Below, piece by piece: positions 22,766 through 35,704 of a stretch of 64,000 bases of DNA; the first letter of the stretch is position 1, and the number at the start of each line of letters is the position of its first letter. The notes below the pieces were generated by a model. It was given only the letters and a program-made list of their open reading frames with translations. It was not told the origin of the DNA and did no database searches. The position numbers and the translations under genes were made by a program. The DNA comes from Macrostomum hystrix (lineage: Eukaryota > Platyhelminthes > Macrostomidae): positions 682,001-746,000 of the forward strand of contig CATNEN010000008.1 in the NCBI GenBank assembly GCA_950097015.1, written 5' to 3'.

Positions 22766-24133
22766 GAGACGGTGAGATATCTTTTTACAGGTTTTCTGGT
22801 GAGATTAGAGTTTTTGGATCATTATAGATAGGTATGAATTAGTATTTTGGAATCATATTAAACTGCTTTTTAGTTTTAGGATAATCATAATAGATTCAGG
22901 ATTTTCAATTTATGGGTTTTGGGATTAAAAAATTCTTATTCTGTCACTGAAAACATGTTACTTACATGTTTAATAACTCTATTATTGCTGTCGGATTCGA
23001 TAACCAGCGCATTGTCGTTTGACCCGCTTTTCCCCAAGCTGTTTGTTATTTTTCTTGTCGATTTAAGTTTTTTGTGTCATTTAGTTAGTAATTCATCATT
23101 CAGAATATTGTTAATTAACTATTCTTAAAATACCCAACTTTTCTATATCTTCAAGAGCTACAAGTAAAATTTGTTGTGACCATAAAATGAAGGAAATACT
23201 GTTTTTGCTATTAGCTTTTATGATTGTTCCGGTTTTTTAAACATATTTCACTCTCCAAATATATATGAAGGCTAACAGAGTTACAAAAATGTGCATGAAC
23301 TTATATTAAGCTTTGATTTCAGTAAATTGTAATAGTAATTGAGTTCTATAAGCAAGAAAACCTGCGTGCACTTTTACTGCCTGTTAGAAGCAAGCAGTGA
23401 GCAGTGAGCTTCGGTAAAAACAATTGTTTGTTCATTTTTGCTCTCAAATTTTTCTTTTTAAAATATGTCTCTTTTACTACTTCTATTACTATCTTGTCAT
23501 CTCCACACAATCAGTATCAAAACAATATATTTTTGGTTATATTTTAGTAAGTTCACTAAAAAAGGAAAAATTTCATTAAGGACTACTTAGGCAGTTTTAA
23601 ACATAATATATTCTTTGCGTACTACTCGAAAGTAGACTGATTAGCGCATTATTTCCAGCCAGTTATTTGTTATTACCTCTGATGCTGACCCAACTTCAAA
23701 CAAGTAAATTATACTGTGCTTATATTCTGCTATACTGTAGTGTGTATATGCGTGTTCTGTTGTGTTTATTCCGAATTTGTGTTCAAATTTTCTCTAACTG
23801 TAAGTCACTCTTATTTTCGATGTTTTGTTACTCCAGAGAATATCTTTGTTCGTCTTAATTTGCTCTTTATTGTTCCTAAATCTGATGGCTACAATATTAT
23901 ATAGATTATGTACAAATAATATGAAGCACTAATATTTGCTTTTATATTAGGCCTATTGTTAACTAGTAAGCTAATCAACAAAAAGCTTGGTTTCTTGATG
24001 CCAGTAAAATATGTTTAGTTTTTGTTCTTTTTTTGCATCTTTACTTAAGCTTCTTAGATTCTGATTATATTGTTTGTACACCAATAATTAAGTCCCCTTC
24101 GCGTTAACCCATTGACCTAATTATGTTGATTTC

Positions 24134-24164
<31 letters not shown>

Positions 24165-24365
24165 CGTACAATTTTATTGAACAGAAATCTGATGTGTTAC
24201 AGTTATTAAAACAGGCAATCTTAATAAATTAATGCCACATATAGGATAACAAGACAGGCAATGGGTGTGCATATATTCTATTCGCCTATTCTATTCCTTT
24301 ATCGTTTAACAAAAATGCCTTCATTAAAAAATAACTACTTTGTTTTTCTTCCTTTAAACATTTTG
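22766..24365. other. AT-rich intergenic DNA, no gene seen
   Basis: No coding character on either strand. A (TA)n microsatellite lies at 24134-24163. Confidence 0.5.
24134..24163. repeat. (TA)n microsatellite
   Basis: Uninterrupted TA dinucleotide run of about 15 repeats. Confidence 0.9.
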
Positions 24366-25026
24366 TAGCTTGTTTGAGTTCATGTTAATGAGTGTTTGAG
24401 TTCATGTTAATGATTGTTTGAGTTCATGTTAATGATTGTTTGAGTTCATGTTAATGAGTGTTTGAGTTCATGTTAATGATTGTTTGAGTTCATGTTAATG
24501 ATTGTTTGAGTTCATGTTAATGATTGTTTGAGTTCATGTTAATGATTGTTTGAGTTCATGTTAATGATTGTTTGAGTTCATGTTAATGATTGTTTGAGTT
24601 CATGTTAATGATTGTTTGAGTTCATGTTCATGAGTGTTTGAGTTCATGTTAATGATTGTTTGAGTTCATGTTAATGATTGTTTGAGTTCATGTTAATGAT
24701 TGTTTGAGTTCATGCTCATGGGTGTTTGAGTTCATGTTAATGATTGTTTGAGTTCATGTTAATGATTGTTTGAGTTCATGCTCATGGGTGTTTGAGTTTA
24801 TGTTAATGATTGTTTGAGTTCATGCTCATGGGTGTTTGAGTTTATGTTCATGATTGTTTGAGTTCATGTTCATGAGTGTTTGAGTTTATGTTAATGATTG
24901 TTTGAGTTCATGTTAATGATTGTTTGAGTTCATGCTGGGAGTCTTTGAGCTCATGCTCATGAGTGTTTGAGTTCATGTTAATGATTGTTTGAGTTCATGT
25001 TCATGAGTGTTTGAGTTCATGCTCAG
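24366..25026 (+). repeat. 22-bp minisatellite, about 30 copies
   Basis: Unit TTGAGTTCATGTTAATGATT plus GT, with a CATGCTCATGGGTG variant that becomes commoner toward the right end. Confidence 0.95.
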
Positions 25027-25544
25027 GATTGTGGTGTCCTAATCGAGCTGACAGTGCCAGTATTTGAGTTCATTTCGCTCGACTAAGCAATGATGCGCCC
25101 AAGACCCTATCAGACCCTGAAATCGCAGTTGCTCAATCTATAACCCCCCAATATCTGATCTATCACCCATAGTGCACTTTTGTAACAACTGGCTGGCTTG
25201 TTTGTTGCAAATAACCCTGGACTATAGGTGCATGTTTCCAAATCATTTTCACCTCGGCTAGAAAATGCATCCTTGTGCACGAGCCGGAGGTTGGGCCTGT
25301 TGACGGAGTGCCACGAAGCACTTGACCGCGCCGAGTGGCGATCGAGCGGCTTCCATCCAAAAAAACTGGCTCGGATTATATATAAGACTTCTCAAAGCCT
25401 TTCTGCGGGAACTGCGAATCGTCATAGGCATTGCTATGCAAATTTTTTACTTGACCCTTAAATCCTGTTTGCGTGCAAAAGTTTTTGCCGGCAAATCTTT
25501 GCTTTTAATGCATTTCCACACATTTTTAGAGAAATGATCGAAAA
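25027..25544. other. Spacer between two arrays, no gene supported
   Basis: Holds TTATATATAA near 25376, an ATGCAAAT octamer at about 25434 and a T6 run shortly after. I could not build a coding exon or a recognised small RNA from these. Confidence 0.4.
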
Positions 25545-28500
25545 TCGTCTTCTACCCTCTGTGGAGTAGCTTCCATCACAGCCATTAAAACATTCTACTC
25601 TCTGTGGAGTAGCTTCCATCACAGCCATTATAACATTCTACCCTCTGTGGAGTAGCTTCCATCACAGCCATTATAACCTTCTACCCTCTGTGGAGTAGCT
25701 TCCATCACAGCCATTATAACCTTCTACCCTCTGTGGAGTAGCTTCCATCACAGGCATTATAACCTTCTACCCTCTTGGAGTAGCTTCCATCACAGCCATT
25801 ATAACCTTCTACCCTCTGTGGAGTAGCTTCCATCACAGCCATTAAACATTCTACTCTCTGTGGAGTAGCTTCCATCACAGCCATTAAAACATTCTACCCT
25901 CTGTGGAGTAGCTTCCATCACAGCCATTATAACATTCTACCCTCTGTGGAGTAGCTTCCATCACAGCCATTATAACATTCTACCCTCTGTGGAGTAGCTT
26001 CCATCACAGCCATTATAACATTCTACCCTCTGTGGATTAGCTTCCATCACAGCCATTAAAACATTCTACTCTCTGTGGAGTAGCTTCCATCACAGCCATT
26101 ATAACATTCTACCCTCTGTGGAGTAGCTTCCATCACAGTCATTATAACATTCTACCCTCTGTGGAGTAGCTTCCATCACAGCCATTATAACCTTCTACCC
26201 TCTGTGCAGTAGCTTCCATCACAGCCATTATAACACTCTACCCTCTGTGGAGTAGCTTCCATCACAGCCATTATAACATTCTACCCTCTGTGGAGTAGCT
26301 TCCATCACAGCCATTATAACCTTCTACCCTCTGTGGAGTAGCTTCCATCACAGCCATTATAACCTTCTACCCTCTGTGGAGTAGCTTCCATCACAGCCAT
26401 TATAACCTTCTACCCTCTGTGGAGTAGCTTCCATCACAGCCATTATAACCTTCTACCCTCTGTGGAGTAGCTTCCATCACAGCCATTAAAACATTCTACT
26501 CTCTGTAGAGTAGCTTCCATCACAGCCATTAAAACATTCTACTCTCTGTGGAGTAGCTTCCATCACAGCCATTATAACATTCTACCCTCTGTGGAGTAGC
26601 TTCCATCACAGGCATTATAACATTCTACCCTCTGTGGAGTAGCTTCCATCACAGGCATTATAACATTCTACCCTCTGTGGAGTAGCTTCCATCACAGCCA
26701 TTATAACATTCTACCCTCTGTGGAGTAGCTTCCATCACAGCCATTAAAACATTCTACCCTCTGTGGAGTAGCTTCCATCACAGCCATTATAACCTTCTAC
26801 CCTCTGTGCAGTAGCTTCCATCACAGCCATTATAACACTCTACCCTCTGTGGAGTAGCTTCCATCACAGCCATTATAACCTTCTACCCTCTGTGGAGTAG
26901 CTTCCATCACAGCCAATATAACCTTCTACCCTCTGTGGAGTAGCTTCCATCACAGCCATTATAACCTTCTACCCTCTGTGGAGTAGCTTCCATCACAGCC
27001 ATTATAACCTTCTACCCTCTGTGGAGTAGCTTCCATCACAGCCATTAAAACATTCTACTCTCTGTGGAGTAGCTTCCATCACAGCCATTAAAACATTCTA
27101 CTCTCTGTGGAGTAGCTTCCATCACAGCCATTAAAACATTCTACTCTCTGTGGAGTAGCTTCCATCACAGCCATTAAAACATTCTACCCTCTGTGGAGTA
27201 GCTTCCATCACAGCCATTATAACCTTCTACCCTCTGTGGAGTAGCTTCCATCACAGCCATTATAACATTCTACCCTCTGTGGAGTAGCTTCCATCACAGG
27301 CATTATAACATTCTACCCTCTGTGGAGTAGCTTCCATCACAGCCATTAAAACATTCTACTCTCTGTGGAGTAGCTTCCATCACAGCCATTAAAACATTCT
27401 ACTCTCTGTGGAGTAGCTTCCATCACAGCCATTATAACATTCTACCCTCTGTGGAGTAGCTTCCATCACAGCCATTATAACCTTCTACCCTCTGTGGAGT
27501 AGCTTCCATCACAGGCATTATAACATTCTACCCTCTGTGGAGTAGCTTCCATCACAGCCATTATAACCTTCTACCCTCTGTGGAGTAGCTTCCATCACAG
27601 CCATTATAACATTCTACCCTCTGTGAAGTAGCTTCCATCACAGCCATTATAACCTTCTACCCTCTGTGGAGTAGCTTCCATCACAGCCATTATAACATTC
27701 TACCCTCTGTGGAGTAGCTTCCATCACAGTCATTATAACATTCTACCCTCTGTGGAGTAGCTTCCATCACAGCCATTATAACCTTCTACCCTCTGTGCAG
27801 TAGCTTCCATCACAGCCATTATAACCTTCTACCCTCTGTGGAGTAGCTTCCATCACAGCCATTATAACCTTCTACCCTCTGTGGAGTAGCTTCCATCACA
27901 GCCATTATAACCTTCTACCCTCTGTGGAGTAGCTTCCATCACAGCCATTAAAACATTCTACTCTCTGTGGAGTAGCTTCCATCACAGCCATTATAACCTT
28001 CTACCCTCTGTGGAGTAGCTTCCATCACAGCCATTATAAACATTCTACTCTCTGTGGAGTAGCTTCCATCACAGCCATTATAACATTCTACCCTCTGTGG
28101 AGTAGCTTCCATCACAGCCATTATAACCTTCTACCCTCTGTGGAGTAGCTTCCATCACAGGCATTATAACATTCTACCCTCTGTGGAGTAGCTTCCATCA
28201 CAGCCATTATAACCTTCTACCCTCTGTGGAGTAGCTTCCATCACAGGCATTATAACATTCTACCCTCTGTGGAGTAGCTTCCATCACAGCCATTATAACC
28301 TTCTACTCTCTGTGGAGTAGCTTCCATCACAGCCATTATAACATTCTACCCTCTGTGAAGTAGCTTCCATCACAGCCATTATAACCTTCTACCCTCTGTG
28401 GAGTAGCTTCCATCACAGCCATTATAACCTTCTACCCTCTGTGGAGTAGCTTCCATCACAGGCCATTATAACCTTCTACCCTCTGTGGAGTAGCTTCCAT

Positions 28501-28845
28501 CTCAACCTTGATAATCGCTGTCTACCCTACGTGGAGTAGCTTCCATCACAGCCATTATAACCTTCTACCCTCTGTGGAGTAGCTTCCATCACAGCCATTA
28601 TAACATTCTACCCTCTGTGGAGTAGCTTCCATCACAGGCATTATAACATTCTACCCTCTGTGGAGTAGCTTCCATCTCAACCTTGATAATCGCTGTCTAC
28701 CCTACGTGGAGTAGCTTCCATCACAGCCTTGATAATTAGTGTCTACCCTCTGTGGAGTAGCTTCCATCACAGCCTTGATAATTACTGTCTACCCTCTGTG
28801 GAGTAGCTTCCATCTACATCCTTGATAATCGCTGTCTACTCCACG
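25545..28845 (+). repeat. 43-bp minisatellite, about 77 copies
   Basis: The period of 43 is measured from CATTCTAC at 25591 and 25634. Each unit holds CTGTGGA, a 6-base loop GTAGCT, and TCCATCACAG, which can pair as a short hairpin with one bulge. The last few units change to CTTGATAATCGCTG variants, typical of an older array edge. It lies just upstream of the guanylyl cyclase cassettes. Confidence 0.97.
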
Positions 28846-29376
28846 GAGAAGCTTTCATGAAACTTTCTACCTAAAGCAATTTCATGCGATCCGATTGAGA
28901 TCAGATTATATGATTTTGCTTTTTGCCTGCAGCACTGTGGCCCTATATTAACACCTACAGCTTTTAATGTTTCATCTGTAGACTATTGTCAGTAGCAGTC
29001 ACTCCCGTTAATAAGTGTCACTGAATTCTGTTTCAGCATCCTCCCTGCGCCACTTCCGGCCTCAAATAGACCCGTGTAATGTTTAATAAGCCCAATCAAA
29101 TACGGATAGAAGTACACAGGTTATAGGTGACTGCTGGCTGTGTGAGGTGCGACCGTGCCGAGTTCTGAGAGAGACTGGTAGATGAGATTCGATTCGATAA
29201 AGAGAGATAGATTCTGCAAGTATTCTCCAATTGGTCAATTCGCTTAGCCAATAGGAAGTGAGATGTGAGTTCTGTAGTCATGAAGCCAGTAAACTGCACG
29301 GATGTTTATATCAAAGATAGTAAATCACAGAAAGTTTTTTTAACTTAGAAAAAGTGAACTGATTACATTTGAAAAT
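28846..29376. other. Upstream region of cyclase cassette A
   Basis: Should contain the cassette A promoter. Only a weak TATA-like TTTATAT at about 29305 is seen, 70 bases before the ATG. No other feature. Confidence 0.4.
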
Positions 29377-29750
29377 ATGGCGTTTCTGTTGCCATTTTTA
29401 TTGTTGCTATGGCAACAGCCTCCAATCTGTCACTGTCTGCTTCATCGGAGCTGCACAGAAGAGCTGAACCTGTACGTGGTAGTTCCCAGATCCACCGCCT
29501 ATTTCGTGAATGCCGCCCTGATTGAACCGGCTTACAGGTTGGGCTGGCAGGTTGTGAGGCGGAAACGGGCCGATCTGCACCCGTTGCTAACGGGAAACCG
29601 GGTCAAGCACACCTTCATATTCGAGGATGTCAAATGGTACGAGAAGGTGCTGGCCGGTCTAGCGAAAGACTGGCCAGCTGAGCTCGAGACCGTGGATCCC
29701 TACTATCTCAATTATAGGATGAACGCCTACTTCTACAATGTGTCCGTGGG
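29377..29750 (+). CDS. Receptor guanylyl cyclase cassette A, exon 1
   Basis: Begins MAFLLPFLLLLWQQPP, a signal peptide of about 20 residues. It continues with the first strand-helix of a periplasmic-binding-type ligand domain (ELNLYVVVPRSTAYFVNAAL, then EPAYRLGWQVV). It encodes 124 residues and two extra bases and ends at the donor GTGGG/GTGAGC (phase 2). The two bases GG combine with the first G of 36667 to make Gly, so the join is in frame. Family role: the extracellular domain binds a peptide or other ligand and controls cGMP synthesis by the intracellular cyclase. The intron to exon 2 is 6.9 kb and nearly all repeat. Confidence 0.85.
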
Positions 29751-29794
29751 GTGAGCTGGTTTGGCGCATTGCTTTTACTTGCTTTCTGGCAGAG

Positions 29795-30530
29795 AGAGGG
29801 AAGATAAGAGAGTGAGGGAAGATAAGAGAGTGAGGGTTAGATAAGAGAGTGAGGGAAGATAAGAGAGTGAGGGAAGATAAGAGAGTGAGGGTTGATAAGA
29901 GAGTGAGGGAAGATAAGAGAGTGAGGGAAGATAAGAGAGTGAGGGAAGATAAGAGAGTGAGAGAAAGATAAGAGAGTGAGAGAAGATAAGAGAGTGAGGG
30001 AAGATAAGAGAGTGAGGGAAGATAAGAGAGTGAGGGAAGATAAGAGAGTGAGGGAAGATAAGAGAGTGAGGGAAGATAAGAGAGTGAGGGAAGATAAGAG
30101 AGTGAGGGAAGATAAGAGAGTGAGGGAAGATAAGAGAGTGAGGGAAGATAAGAGAGTGAGAGAAGATAAGAGAGTGAGGGAAGATAAGAGAGTGAGGGAA
30201 GATAAGAGAGTGAGGGAAGATATGAGAGTGAGGGTTGATAAGAGAGTGAGGGAAGATAAGAGAGTGAGGGAAGATATGAGAGTGAGGGAAGATAAGAGAG
30301 TGAGGGAAGATATGAGAGTGAGGGTTGATAAGAGAGTGAGGGAAGATAAGAGAGTGAGGGAAGATAAGAGAGTGAGGGAAGATAAGAGAGTGAGGGAAGA
30401 TAAGAGAGTGAGAGAAGATAAGAGAGTGAGGGAAGATAAGAGAGTGAGAGAAGATAAGAGAGTGAGGGAAGATAAGAGAGTGAGGGAAGATAAGAGAGTG
30501 AGGGAAGATAAGAGAGTGAGGGAAGGTGTG
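29795..30530 (+). repeat. 18-bp minisatellite (AAGATAAGAGAGTGAGGG), about 40 copies
   Basis: Starts about 45 bases after the cassette A exon 1 donor. It is purine-rich on the transcribed strand. Long ORFs through it on both strands are artefacts of an 18-bp (6-codon) period. Confidence 0.97.
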
Positions 30531-31002
30531 CAGATAGTGGGGAAGGTGGGAGAGAGTGAGGACAGGTTGCAGAGTGTGAGAGTATTTTTTTGTGCTGGAG
30601 AGTAGAGAGTTCAAATTGTTTTAAATCGATTTGTAAATATATATATGGTTACTTTTTTGAAGCACAAAGGCAGTGTATATTTAACAGTGCATACTGTTGT
30701 TTTTTAAGTGTACTCGCCGCAATAGTTACTAATGTTACTATGGTGATAAGATACGAGTAACAACAATTAAATTTCTAAACTGGCTGGCTAGCTGAGTTCT
30801 GTAGTGAGGGGATTATTTGCCTGATTGGCATTCTGGTGCAGAGACCCCCAGTCACAGGCGGTCCACAGTTGAAATTGGACCGATCTATCAAAGAGACCGA
30901 TTCGAGCTTGGGTCAGAGGCGCAAACTAAAAGAATTGTAGCTAAATTTGTAGCCATATTTTATTTAACGGTAGGACTACCAAGCCATTTTGCCGCCCGTT
31001 TT
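30531..31002. other. Intronic spacer, nothing supported
   Basis: Unique sequence in cassette A intron. No exon-like segment of the receptor family is seen. Confidence 0.4.
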
Positions 31003-31556
31003 TATACCAAGGGGGGGATTTCCCCCCTGACAATTTTTTTTGGCAGCGCCCGAATGCCAACAGCGTTGGGTGGTGACTGATTGGTTGACAGACTAGGCGA
31101 TGGTGTCCTGTGGTTGAGCTGCGCCTAATATTTTGGCTTGAGCATTGAAATTTGAGAAATTCGCGTCAGGGTGTCCATAGTAGCTTAGTTCCACCTGTTG
31201 TAGCCCTTGAAGGTCCAGCAGTCTGTCTAGATAAAGGTAGGTGACCACCGAAGACGGAGATGATGCAGGAACACTCGGGTGACATGCTGATAAATTATGA
31301 AGGCCTGGCAAGGCCGCACTGAGGCGCAGTGCAAATTCGTGTATAGGGGTGTATGAAATACACTAGCTCTTATGGGAAAAATCTGACCTTCGGCCAGAAA
31401 CATTGAATATCTCGACGGTCTGAAGAGCTGGCGACTTGTTTCTTGTCTCAGAAGATGCGCAACACAAAGTTGGCCCGTGTTCTTGAGTTTCGTGTGCTTG
31501 CATTGTTCCGTTCGGGTGCAGCAAAACAAAATTGTCAGGGGCCCCCCCTTGGTATA
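31003..31556. mobile_element. Possible 554-bp non-autonomous DNA element (MITE-like)
   Basis: Both ends read inward with the same sequence: TATACCAAGGGGGGG, then CCCCTGACAATTTT, then GC-CCCGAAYG, about 45-50 bp of imperfect terminal inverted repeat. A TA at each border could be the target duplication. Inside, the minus strand is open from 31584 to 31093 except for one in-frame TAG at about 31363. No transposase motif is recognised. It lies in the cassette A intron. Confidence 0.4.
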
Positions 31557-32833
31557 CTTCTACTGTTAAAGTACAGTTTATCAATGAGCGGCAGAGTTTT
31601 ATGCAAAGCTTTCATACGACCTTTGCCACAATTAGCATTAGGGCGTATATTACACACATCAAGAAATATTGTTCTAGCAAGATTGGCTGATCGATCTTTT
31701 CGTTCAAAAAAGTTTAATATTTTGCTTATACGCTCGTATGTAACGATAAATGTACATCCGGTGAGTGGGAAATAATGGAAGTGATGTACTACGTAGAATT
31801 AGAGAAATAAAATTAATTTGCTACTTCTGTTGAATTTAGTTGTTGCTATTTTTAGAACATTCAGTTTAGAAGCCTACTTATCTAACCACCCCAAACCCCA
31901 AGCGCGTGACTCGTAAATTCAGCCAATAAAGTTTTTCAGCAAGAACAACCACCTCACTCCATATATCGATCGCAAAGCTAGCTTGCTTAAAAATTGTTAC
32001 TATCTAGCTTGCTTAGAGCTAAAAGCTTAGCTTAAAGCTAGCTTGCTTAAAAATTTTTACTATCTAAAAGACTCATACTGCTATTAACGAAATTTCATAT
32101 ATGTTTATCGTCTCTAAAAGTCTAAAGAAAAGAACGTCAGTAACATACGGCTGTGATGTATAACTATAATATATTTGTTTGCTTTCGGATTTACGCGCAA
32201 GAATGGCGGACGCAGGCAAATAGAGAAAGAAAATGGACGACACTAGGCTGTTATACACGCTCATGGCCATCTGTACACAATCTAAGTCCACTCTCTCTCT
32301 TCTATTTTAACTTGACCAAGATTTCTTTGACTGCGTTCCTCTTTAAACAAGCAAATTAGTTGTCTGAGCAGAGCTGGGCCGGAGGCCTGGATATAATCAA
32401 ATAAATCAGAGCTGCACAAAATGAAGTCGAACCGCTAAACAAGAGGCATGTTGTCTTCCGACTTCCCTTGGCTCCTTCATCGATCGTACGGAAGCGCGAG
32501 TTTGTCTCTTGCATCTTTATTCCGAGTCTTCACTCACTGCAGATCGCACTATATATTTTTAGCCCATACTTCTCTCGCCTGCAGTCACTATAATGTCTCG
32601 AGGCAGTGTAGGCTGAGGGAGGGGGGCATTGCGTGACTTCCGCGTCAAGAGATCCATGCGATTCCTACCTGAGCAGACTCAAACTAGCTCTAGCAACTGC
32701 TAAACAGACAGCTGAGAAAAATCTGCATGTATATATATGCATTACTGATTCTGCGAATGATCAATGAATTCGAGAAATGCTGCCACATCAGAGCTGTTGA
32801 TCTATTTCTGACACCTTTGATCAGCTGACTTTA
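31557..32833. other. Intronic DNA, no exon seen
   Basis: A short duplicated motif (GCTAGCTTGCTTAAAAATT) occurs at about 31977 and 32037. No receptor-like coding segment. Confidence 0.4.
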
Positions 32834-33303
32834 CTCATTCCATTCGACGCATCGCTCATTCCATTCGACGCATCGCTCATTCCATTCGACGCATCGCTCA
32901 TTCCATTCGACGCATCGCTCATTCGATTCGACGCATCGCTCATTCCATTCGACGCATCGCTCATTCCATTCGACGCATCGCTCATTCCATTCGACGCATC
33001 GCTCATTCCATTCGACGCATCGCTCATTCGATTCGACGCATCGCTCATTCCATTCGACGCATCGCTCATTCCATTCGACGCATCGCTCATTCCATTCGAC
33101 GCATCGCTCATTCCATTCGACGCATCGCTCATTCCATTCGACGCATCGCTCATTCGATTCGACGCATCGCTCATTCGATTCGACGCATCGCTCATTCGAT
33201 TCGACGCATCGCTCATTCGATTCGACGCATCGCTCATTCGATTCGACGCATCGCTCATTCCATTCGACGCATCGCTCATTCGATTCGACGCATCGCTCAT
33301 TCT
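32834..33303 (-). repeat. 21-bp minisatellite, about 22 copies
   Basis: Unit CATTCCATTCGACGCATCGC plus T, with a CGATTCGACG variant. The 21-base period keeps reading frames open (repeated NERCVEW or NGMSDAS), which is not evidence of coding. Confidence 0.95.
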
Positions 33304-33309
33304 CATTCC

Positions 33310-33490
33310 AAAGGAAAGAGATGAGACAGTGGAGAAACGAGACAGGGGAGAGATGAGACAGTGGAGAAACGAGACAGGGGAGAGATGAGGCAGGGGAGAG
33401 ATGAGACAGTGGAGAAACGAGACAGGGGAGAGATGAGACAGGGGAGAGATGAGACAGGGGAGAGATGAGACAGGGGAGAGATGAGACAAG
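33310..33490 (-). repeat. 16-bp minisatellite, inverse of the 15.8-kb array
   Basis: Unit GAGATGAGACAGGGGA, the reverse complement of the CTGTCTCATCTCTCCC unit at 15846-16157. A GTGGAGAAACGAGACAGG variant alternates in the left half. Confidence 0.9.
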
Positions 33491-33705
33491 GGAGAGATGG
33501 GACTCTCCATCTCCAGATAAGAGAGGAGACAGGAGAAAGATAAGACAGGATACTGTTTGTGTTGGAAGATGGCAACGGGCCAGATTTGGGAGCTTCGAGG
33601 GCCGCATCTGGCCCCCCCGACCCGACCCTTGCCGACCCCAGCTTGGGACAGTTCGTAACGAATGAATTTAGAAGAACATATTGAAAAGTAAAAAAGTGCA
33701 CAGAG

Positions 33706-35215
33706 ATGATGCTGGTTAGTGCTGAATGATGCTGGTTAGTGCTGGATGATGCTGGTTAGTGCTGGATGATACTGGTTAGTGCTGAATGATGCTGGTTAGT
33801 GCTGAATGATGCTGGTTAGTGCTGGATAATGCTGGTTAGTGCTGAATGATGCTGGTTAGTGCTGGATAATGCTGGTTAGTGCTGAATGATGCTGGTTAGT
33901 GCTGAATGATGCTGGTTAGTGCTGGATGATGCTGGTTAGTGCTGGATGATGCTGGTTAGTGCTGAATGATGCTGGTTAGTGCTGAATGATGCTGGTTAGT
34001 GCTGGATGATGCTGGTTAGTGCTGGATGATGCTGGTTAGTGCTGGATGATGCTGGTTAGTGCTGAATGATGCTGGTTAGTGCTGGATGATGCTGGTTAGT
34101 GCTGGATGATGCTGGTTAGTGCTGGAATGATGCTGGTTAGTGCTGGATGATGCTGGTTAGTGCTGGATGATGCTGGTTAGTGCTGGATGATGCTGGTTAG
34201 TGCTGAATGATGCTGGTTAGTGCTGGATGATGCTGGTTAGTGCTGAATGATGCTGGTTAGTGCTGAATGATGCTGGTTAGTGCTGGATGATGCTGGTTAG
34301 TGCTGGATGATGCTGGTTTAGTGCTGAATGATGCTGGTTAGTGCTGGATGATGCTGGTTAGTGCTGGATGATGCTGGTTAGTGCTGGATGATGCTGGTTA
34401 GTGCTGAATGATGCTGGTTAGTGCTGGATGATGATGGTTAGTGCTGGATGATGATGGTTAGTGCTGGATGATGATGGTTAGTGCTGGATGATGCTGGTTA
34501 GTGCTGGATGATGCTGGTTAGTGCTGGATGATGATGGTTAGTGCTGGATGATGATGGTTAGTGCTGGATGATGCTGGTTAGTGCTGGATGATGCTGGTAG
34601 TGCTGAATGATGCTGGTTAGTGCTGAATGATGCTGGTTAGTGCTGGATGATGCTGGTTAGTGCTGGATGATGCTGGTTAGTGCTGGATGATGCTGGTTAG
34701 TGCTGAATGATGCTGGTTAGTGCTGGATGATGATGGTTAGTGCTGGATGATGATGGTTAGTGCTGGATGATGCTGGTTAGTGCTGGATGATGCTGGTTAG
34801 TGCTGAATGATGCTGGTTAGTGCTGAATGATGCTGGTTAGTGCTGGATGATGCTGGTTAGTGCTGGATGATGCTGGTTAGTGCTGGATGATGCTGGTTAG
34901 TGCTGAATGATGCTGGTTAGTGCTGGATGATGATGGTTAGTGCTGGATGATGCTGGTTAGTGCTGGATGATGCTGGTTAGTGCTGAATGATGCTGGTTAG
35001 TGCTGATGATGCTGGTTAGTGCTGGATGATGCTGGTTAGTGCTGGATGATGCTGGTTAGTGCTGGATGATGCTGGTTAGTGCTGAATGATGCTGGTTAGT
35101 GCTGAATGATGATGGTTAGTGCTGGATGATGCTGGTTAGTGCTGGATGATGATGGTTAGTGCTGGATGATGCTGGTTAGTGCTGGATGATGCTGGTTAGT
35201 GCTGGATGACTGGGT
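33706..35215 (+). repeat. 20-bp minisatellite (GATGCTGGTTAGTGCTGGAT), about 75 copies
   Basis: Very regular array with GAAT/GGAT and GCTGG/GATGG variants. It lies within the cassette A intron. Confidence 0.97.
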
Positions 35216-35704
35216 AATCCTGCATGACTGGGTAATGCTGGGTGATTTCGGTTCGTGCTGGAGTGTCTAAATGAATGTAAGATAACTTCAGTGGCATTTT
35301 CAGTTAAATTAATGATTATCAGTTATTACAGTCTCATTGTGGCGTTCACATATTTGCATGAGAAGAATTTCTTTCAATAAAGGATTTCTACTCAACTCCA
35401 CCTCACACACTGCTCAGCAAGAAGCCAAATTACAGCTCCGCGTGTGCTTATGGGGGTTATTAGAGTCATTCCTTTCACCCTCTGAGCTCATTGTCTCACC
35501 TGCCTGTAATTATTGACCGCCTCTGACAAAGCCGATAAGAATGAAAGTAGAACACATAGCGATAGTCTATTTTTATAACCTACTTTTTTTCTATTTTTAA
35601 AACAAGAATTGAATGCCGAAAAAAGGAAAATTAGTTCAACCCTGTAGTTAAAAATAAGACAGCAAGCAAAAATTCCTGCCATCGATGCACATAAATACAC
35701 ATTG

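Noticed and set aside
25376-25450. Pol III-type small RNA gene (TATATATAA, octamer, T6)
   Set aside because: The predicted transcript would be only about 45 bases and matches no known small RNA; the motif combination is likely chance.
25545-28845. CRISPR-like regular repeats
   Set aside because: There are no unique spacers between units; it is a head-to-tail eukaryotic minisatellite, and the window is eukaryotic.
29775-30614. ORFs of over 200 codons on both strands
   Set aside because: They are produced by an 18-bp array whose period is a multiple of three; no signal peptide, start context or non-repeat coding part.
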